A DNA stretch of 10,202 nucleotides from Halovenus sp. (GTDB lineage: Archaea; Halobacteriota; Halobacteria; Halobacteriales; Haloarculaceae), in NCBI GenBank assembly GCA_003551945.1, contig PUNZ01000076.1, positions 1 through 10,202 on the forward strand, written 5' to 3'. How positions within the stretch are numbered: position 1 is the first letter of the stretch; each line of letters starts with the position of its first letter. Position numbers and translations under genes: made by a program. This document shows positions 7,131 to 10,202 of this stretch, piece after piece. Under the pieces are notes generated by a model, which was given only the letters and a program-made list of their open reading frames with translations, had not been told where the DNA came from and did not search any database.

Positions 7131-7137
7131 ACACAAT

Positions 7138-7141
7138 CTCC
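7138..7141 (-). promoter_or_regulatory. Shine-Dalgarno site that fixes the pimT2 start
   Basis: GGAG on the minus strand, 7 nt before the ATG at 7130. Internal operon genes in haloarchaea more often use such sites than first genes do, and this one supports the shorter protein. Confidence 0.55.
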
Positions 7142-7189
7142 GTGCTGTGTACTCTTGAGTCAACCGCCTCTTTGTCAGCACTAACACAG

Positions 7190-7813
7190 TTACTGCAACG
7201 GTACAAACCGGACGTATCCATGCTCTTCTTCGTCGAAGTGGCCATCTGGTTGTTTTACCGCCCGAACCAACACTTGTTGTCCCTTACCGACCGGGCCGAG
7301 CAGCCGGCCACCAACGGCGAGTTGGTCTTTGAGCGCGGGCGGGAACTCAGGGGCGGCACAGGTCAGATAAATAGCGGTAAAAGGAGCACCTTCTGGCCAC
7401 CCCTTCTTTCCATCACCAGTCCGAATTGAGATATCACCGTAGCCGACCGCTGTGAGCGTTTCTCGCGCACGACGTGCAAGGGAGTCGTGGTACTCGATAG
7501 AGTAGACGTTTTCCGGGCCGACTATCTCAGCGGTAACAGCAGCGTGGTATCCACAGCCAGTTCCAATTTCAAGAACAGTATCGCCGTATGAGAGTTCCAA
7601 CAACTCTGTCATAATGGCCACCATGTGGGGCGCGCTAATTGTCTGCCCGTCGCCGATAGGGAGCGGGCTATCGCGGTATGCCTTCGACCGATGTTGCTGT
7701 GGAACGAACGCATGACGCGGAACAGCGCGCATCGCGTCGAGTGTTTCATCGGAGAGTGACTCACGCTGTTCCAGATGCGAAACGAGGTCGCGCCGCTGCT
7801 GTTCGTAGCTCAT
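7190..7813 (-). CDS. pimT1: Protein-L-isoaspartate O-methyltransferase
   Basis: This cytoplasmic repair enzyme methylates the carboxylate of L-isoaspartyl residues, using SAM, so that they can revert to Asp through a succinimide. The 207 residues match the usual family length. Ala-Val-Pro-Arg-His-Ala-Phe-Val-Pro (30-38) is followed by the active-site motif Gly-Gln-Thr-Ile-Ser-Ala-Pro (56-62, catalytic Ser60). The SAM loop is Val-Leu-Glu-Ile-Gly-Thr-Gly-Cys-Gly-Tyr (80-89), the acidic ribose-binding residue is about Glu107, and Thr-Cys-Ala-Ala-Pro-Glu-Phe-Pro lies at 151-158. It ends with the family's Val-Arg-Phe-Val-Pro-Leu. The ATG at 7813 is chosen because it gives the standard N-terminus and sits 1 nt after the stop of the zinc-ribbon gene, which indicates translational coupling. 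Longer starts at 7846 and 7891 would overlap that gene. Confidence 0.95.
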   Translation of the reverse strand: MSYEQQRRDLVSHLEQRESLSDETLDAMRAVPRHAFVPQQHRSKAYRDSPLPIGDGQTISAPHMVAIMTELLELSYGDTVLEIGTGCGYHAAVTAEIVGPENVYSIEYHDSLARRARETLTAVGYGDISIRTGDGKKGWPEGAPFTAIYLTCAAPEFPPALKDQLAVGGRLLGPVGKGQQVLVRAVKQPDGHFDEEEHGYVRFVPLQ

Positions 7814-7814
7814 C

Positions 7815-8462
7815 CTACCACGCTGACCATGCGGTGGTCGATTCATCCCGAGCATATACGCGCTGGATATCTTTTGCAACAGCGCTATCACCAGGGTGGT
7901 CTAGCTTTTCATGGGAGTATCCTTCTGCATCATCCCGAAGGTATAGCCCTTCGACAGTGAACTCCTCGCCGCCAAGTTCATCGACGTTGTTGACGGTAAA
8001 CTCGTAGTCACCTGGTACCTGTAGCTTGAGGCTCCGCGTATCATCACGCGTACCGGATTTTGGATGAAGCGTCACGTTCACACTGACATTTCCGACTGCT
8101 CTGCTCCAGATGGTTTTCACAGCTTCGGCGGGTGCCTCCTCTTGACGTCCGGTCTCCGTTTCGAGACTCGTAATCCGTGCGGTCATAATTGCTTCATCAG
8201 TCTCCGCTAGGAACTCCTCACCGACCGCAAGTTGTTCGTCCGCGGGGACGGAGACGCTCGATGAAAACGACTCGCCATCCTGTGAGATAATAACTTCCTT
8301 GTCGAGAGTCCGCTCTCGCTCGATTGTCGTCTTGTGCACATGTCCGCAGGCGGTACATCGCACAGTCGCTTGTCCGCCGTCGCGTAAGATTTCGTGGACA
8401 GTATCCGCCTCCGGCGAACACGCCGGACAGGGGACTGCAACGCGCTCAGTTGGTTCGCTCAT
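7815..8462 (-). CDS. HVO_0476 family zinc-ribbon protein
   Basis: This 215-residue protein has an N-terminal zinc ribbon: Cys12-Pro-Ala-Cys15 and Cys36-Thr-Ala-Cys39-Gly-His. About 170 mostly beta residues follow, including Val-Ser-Val-Asn-Val-Thr-Leu-His-Pro-Lys (126-135), Gly-Asp-Tyr-Glu-Phe-Thr-Val (151-157) and a Trp-containing C-terminus. From memory of haloarchaeal genomes, this is the HVO_0476 family, usually encoded next to the isoaspartyl methyltransferases. Its biochemical role is not known to me. It is the first gene of the operon with pimT1 (1-nt junction) and pimT2, so a part in protein quality control, or RNA or protein binding through the ribbon, is only inferred. A weak TATA-like TTTTGTA at 8484-8490 lies about 25 nt before the ATG, which would give a leaderless mRNA. 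Confidence 0.88.
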   Translation of the reverse strand: MSEPTERVAVPCPACSPEADTVHEILRDGGQATVRCTACGHVHKTTIERERTLDKEVIISQDGESFSSSVSVPADEQLAVGEEFLAETDEAIMTARITSLETETGRQEEAPAEAVKTIWSRAVGNVSVNVTLHPKSGTRDDTRSLKLQVPGDYEFTVNNVDELGGEEFTVEGLYLRDDAEGYSHEKLDHPGDSAVAKDIQRVYARDESTTAWSAW

Positions 8463-8563
8463 ACCCCATCTTCGCGGTTATGGTACAAAAGCCGTGGGAA
8501 CGACGTTACGAAATGCAACCATCTCATCTCGTCTAGTTCGGATACCATCTGACTCGGAAAACC

Positions 8564-8591
8564 GCATGACTGCTCAATTGCATGACAGTCA
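8564..8591. promoter_or_regulatory. Overlapping direct and inverted repeats upstream of hsp20
   Basis: GCATGAC occurs twice, at 8564-8570 and 8580-8586, 16 nt apart. TGACTG at 8567-8572 and CAGTCA at 8586-8591 form an inverted repeat. They lie about 58-85 nt before the hsp20 start in the spacer shared with the divergent zinc-ribbon operon. A regulator site for the heat-shock gene is possible, but short repeats like these can arise by chance. Confidence 0.3.
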
Positions 8592-8614
8592 CCTTTTGAC
8601 ACACATACGTGCCC

Positions 8615-8624
8615 AAAGTTTTTC
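8615..8624 (+). promoter_or_regulatory. Weak TATA-like element of hsp20
   Basis: AAAGTTTTTC is the only A/T-rich stretch at the right distance, with its centre about 29 nt before the ATG. It is a poor match to the archaeal consensus; stress promoters that depend on a special TFB/TBP pair or activator can be weak, but this is inference. Confidence 0.3.
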
Positions 8625-8648
8625 CCTTTCATCGCCTTACCTACTGGC

Positions 8649-9038
8649 ATGAATCGCGACGACCCATTCGATGAGTTCTTCGATGAGATTGAGCGCATGA
8701 TGAACGATATGTTCCGCGGCAATGCCGAATTCCACTTTGAGCACAACGCTGCTCCACAACCGACGGGCGGTGGTGCCGAGGTTCATCTGGACATTCACGA
8801 AACTGGTGATTCCGTTCGCGTTATCGCGGACATCCCCGGCGTCGAAAAAGAGCATATCGACCTCCAGTGTGATGGACAGACGCTCATGCTCGAAGCAAGC
8901 GGTGCCGAACGGACTTACAGCGAGCGGATTTCGCTCCCCACCCGCGTTGACGAACACTCCGCACAAGCGACATACAACAACGGTATCCTCGAAGTGACGT
9001 TTGACCGCGTGGATAGCTCAACGAGTATCGATATTTAA
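8649..9038 (+). CDS. hsp20: Hsp20/alpha-crystallin family small heat-shock protein
   Basis: This ATP-independent holdase should bind unfolding proteins in the cytoplasm as an oligomer and hand them to refolding chaperones. The 129 residues have the classic three parts. An N-terminal arm (1-42) starts with an Asp-Pro-Phe-Asp-Glu-Phe-Phe motif. The alpha-crystallin domain (about 44-120) contains Asp-Ile-Pro-Gly-Val-Glu-Lys (61-67) and the hallmark Asn-Asn-Gly-Ile-Leu-Glu-Val (110-116). A very short tail ends in Ile127-Asp-Ile129, the I-x-I motif that docks neighbouring dimers, here at the extreme C-terminus. The ATG at 8649 is the natural start; no strong Shine-Dalgarno site is seen. The gene is divergent from the protein-repair operon across a 186-nt spacer, which fits a shared proteostasis theme. 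Confidence 0.95.
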   Translation: MNRDDPFDEFFDEIERMMNDMFRGNAEFHFEHNAAPQPTGGGAEVHLDIHETGDSVRVIADIPGVEKEHIDLQCDGQTLMLEASGAERTYSERISLPTRVDEHSAQATYNNGILEVTFDRVDSSTSIDI

Positions 9039-9080
9039 TATTCTCACGCTACGGACGGAGCCGATGGACTACAGGTGGGG

Positions 9081-9088
9081 ATAAACCT
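9081..9088 (+). promoter_or_regulatory. TATA-like element of the 43-residue membrane protein gene
   Basis: ATAAACCT lies at a distance that predicts transcription starting near 9110, about 8 nt before the ATG at 9119. The match to consensus is partial. Confidence 0.35.
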
Positions 9089-9110
9089 AAGTCCCGGTCC
9101 CGTGTTAGGT
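9085..9110. promoter_or_regulatory. Inverted repeat over the microprotein promoter
   Basis: ACCTAA, 14 nt, TTAGGT is a perfect inverted repeat with 6-bp arms. It spans from the TATA-like element to the predicted transcription start, which is where a repressor would bind. The half-site ACCTA also forms the core of the palindrome at 5879-5898. Confidence 0.3.
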
Positions 9111-9118
9111 GTAATACG

Positions 9119-9250
9119 ATGGTCAACCTCGACAATGTCATGCCCGTTGACGATAACGAAACGTACACCAGACACGTGTACATTATCACCATTATGTGGA
9201 TAGTGACTACAATCCTCATTGGGATTGGCTTCACGCTGTTTATTCCATAA
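9119..9250 (+). CDS. 43-residue single-helix membrane protein
   Basis: This small protein has an acidic, polar N-terminal half (residues 1-19, including Pro-Val-Asp-Asp-Asn-Glu) and one hydrophobic segment (about 20-42, Val-Tyr-Ile-Ile-Thr-Ile-Met-Trp onwards) that ends at Ile-Phe-Pro-like residues next to the stop. It would sit in the cell membrane with almost no tail after the helix. I do not recognise the family. Reasons to believe it is real are the clean hydrophobic pattern, the promoter-like sequence at the right distance, and the tight fit between hsp20 and the convergent ligase, whose stop is 19 nt away. It lies on the same strand as hsp20, 80 nt downstream, so readthrough co-transcription is possible. 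Such single-helix proteins often modulate a larger membrane complex, but no partner is visible here. Confidence 0.65.
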   Translation: MVNLDNVMPVDDNETYTRHVYIITIMWIVTTILIGIGFTLFIP

Positions 9251-9269
9251 AGAACCGGGCCAGCACATT

Positions 9270-10142
9270 TCACGCGTGATCGTGGATAAGTGACGCAACA
9301 GCATCCCAGAACCCCTCTTCGTATTTTGTCGCCGTATCAATGGTTGGGCGAGCGTTGGTTTCATTCACGACAACACGGTCATTGTGGACGAGCAGGTCAA
9401 CACCAAGCCACGGAATCTCGAGTGCTGAAGCAACGTCCTCAACGAGCGTTCGAAGCTCTGAATCAAGTGAAACACCCTCTGCAACCGCTCCACGATGGAC
9501 ATTGTGTTTCCACCGGCCGCTTGCACGTGCTGAGTCAGGCAGTGTTCGTTGGACAGCACCTGCGTACTCGCCATCAATAACCATTGCGCGGTAATCACGT
9601 GCCCCAGGGATATATTCCTGAACCAGAAACGACCTGTCGCCAGTCGCGCGATAATCGTGTACGAGGTCGAGATAATCGCAAATACCAAGGAACGAGTCTA
9701 GGTCATGCGCCTTCGCAACCCCGATTCCCTGTGTCGTTGAGTTTGGTTTGATGACAACCGGTGGGTCAAAGTGCTCAAACGCATCAACCAACGCCTGCGA
9801 ATCTGCAGGATTCGAAACAACAAGCGAGCGCGGGACAGGTATGTCGTTCTGAGCAAGCCGTGCAAGCGTCTCGCCTTTGAACCGAGACCGAAGCACTTGC
9901 TCGCGGCCATTCACCCAGTTGATATCCAAGAGCGCTTCGCTGACACCACCTTCCGGGAGACGTGATGGAAAAACGAATCCGACATCAAACGCTGCATCTG
10001 AAAACGCAGAGTCTTCCCGGTTTGTCACCGCAAACGTTCGGTTGCTTATCTGAATTGATGTCGCTTTGATTCCTCGCTCTGCAAGTGGTTCTTGCATCCG
10101 CTCGTATGTTTCTGCTTCCGTCGCAACGGCAAGACGCAGCAT
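9270..10142 (-). CDS. RimK-family ATP-grasp ligase (alpha-L-glutamate ligase-like)
   Basis: This 290-residue ATP-grasp enzyme should join a carboxylate to an amine through an acylphosphate, with ATP and Mg2+. Motifs in order are: an N-terminal domain with Asp-Val-Gly-Phe-Val-Phe-Pro-Ser-Arg (53-61) and Trp-Val-Asn-Gly-Arg (76-80); Val-Val-Ile-Lys-Pro-Asn (129-134, ATP-binding Lys132) and a flexible Ser-Thr-Thr-Gln-Gly-Ile-Gly-Val loop (135-142); Val-Gln-Glu-Tyr-Ile-Pro-Gly (174-180); Asp-Tyr-Arg-Ala-Met-Val (183-188); Trp-Lys-His-Asn-Val-His-Arg-Gly-Ala (211-219); and the metal site Asn-Glu-Thr-Asn-Ala-Arg-Pro (260-266, with Glu261 and Asn263). Family members ligate glutamate to ribosomal protein S6, to LysW in lysine/arginine synthesis, or to coenzyme F420. 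No lysW, ribosomal or F420 gene is nearby, so the substrate is open. The ATG at 10142 gives the usual haloarchaeal N-terminus; a start at 10184 adds 14 atypical residues. Confidence 0.9.
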   Translation of the reverse strand: MLRLAVATEAETYERMQEPLAERGIKATSIQISNRTFAVTNREDSAFSDAAFDVGFVFPSRLPEGGVSEALLDINWVNGREQVLRSRFKGETLARLAQNDIPVPRSLVVSNPADSQALVDAFEHFDPPVVIKPNSTTQGIGVAKAHDLDSFLGICDYLDLVHDYRATGDRSFLVQEYIPGARDYRAMVIDGEYAGAVQRTLPDSARASGRWKHNVHRGAVAEGVSLDSELRTLVEDVASALEIPWLGVDLLVHNDRVVVNETNARPTIDTATKYEEGFWDAVASLIHDHA

Positions 10143-10179
10143 GTCAACTACGATGGGCGACGGGGACAAAGGGATGCTG

Positions 10180-10194
10180 GTCACAAGCTGTGAC
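10180..10194. promoter_or_regulatory. Inverted repeat upstream of the ATP-grasp ligase
   Basis: GTCACA, AGC, TGTGAC is a perfect inverted repeat with 6-bp arms. It lies 38-52 nt upstream of the ATG at 10142, just beyond where a TATA box would be. No good TATA box is seen between (TTTGTC near 10165-10170 is weak). An operator is plausible but unproven. Confidence 0.35.
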
Positions 10195-10202
10195 AGGTAA
10201 GC

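Noticed and set aside
7131..7189. CTGTGT and ACACAG inverted repeat in the pimT1-pimT2 gap as a terminator or attenuator
   Set aside because: Arms are 6 bp with a loop of over 30 nt and there is no T-run, so a functional hairpin is unlikely.
7142..7429. 95-codon plus-strand frame across the pimT1-pimT2 junction
   Set aside because: It is antisense to pimT1, whose catalytic motifs are intact; no family resemblance.

Overview
The window reads as a haloarchaeal chromosome of moderate GC content. The evidence is very acidic proteins with almost no lysine, leaderless-type starts with a TATA box about 26 nt upstream, and proteins that match known haloarchaeal families: an HVO_0476-type zinc ribbon, a pair of isoaspartyl methyltransferases, an archaeal Hsp20 and a RimK-like ATP-grasp ligase. 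The species cannot be fixed from this sequence. No tRNA, rRNA, CRISPR array, insertion sequence or integrase was seen.

Left part (1-5936). A small four-helix membrane protein (12-470, +) converges on a giant secreted, membrane-anchored protein (741-5732, -). The giant is built as signal peptide, cohesin-like domain, then module A followed by three repeats of a B-C-A cassette, an acidic linker and one C-terminal membrane helix. B is a carboxypeptidase-regulatory-like (CarboxypepD_reg) beta sandwich and C is a CARDB-like Ig domain. I do not recognise module A, which occurs four times; it is the most novel-looking element here. Divergent from the giant is a short membrane-anchored protein (5937-6380, +) that carries a single CarboxypepD_reg-like domain. 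The AT-rich spacer between the two genes holds two TATA boxes and three perfect inverted repeats, so the two envelope proteins may share regulation.

Middle part (6393-8462, all -). A protein-quality operon runs zinc-ribbon protein, pimT1, pimT2. pimT1 keeps the catalytic Thr-Ile-Ser motif of protein-L-isoaspartate O-methyltransferase. The pimT2 paralogue keeps the SAM-binding glycine loop but has lost that motif.

Right part (8649-10142). An Hsp20 chaperone gene (+) is divergent from the operon, so repair of aged proteins and protection of unfolding proteins lie side by side. Next come a 43-residue single-helix membrane protein (+) and, converging on it, a RimK-family ATP-grasp ligase (-). 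Several starts were moved inward from the longest open frame using promoter spacing, Shine-Dalgarno sites or gene junctions.
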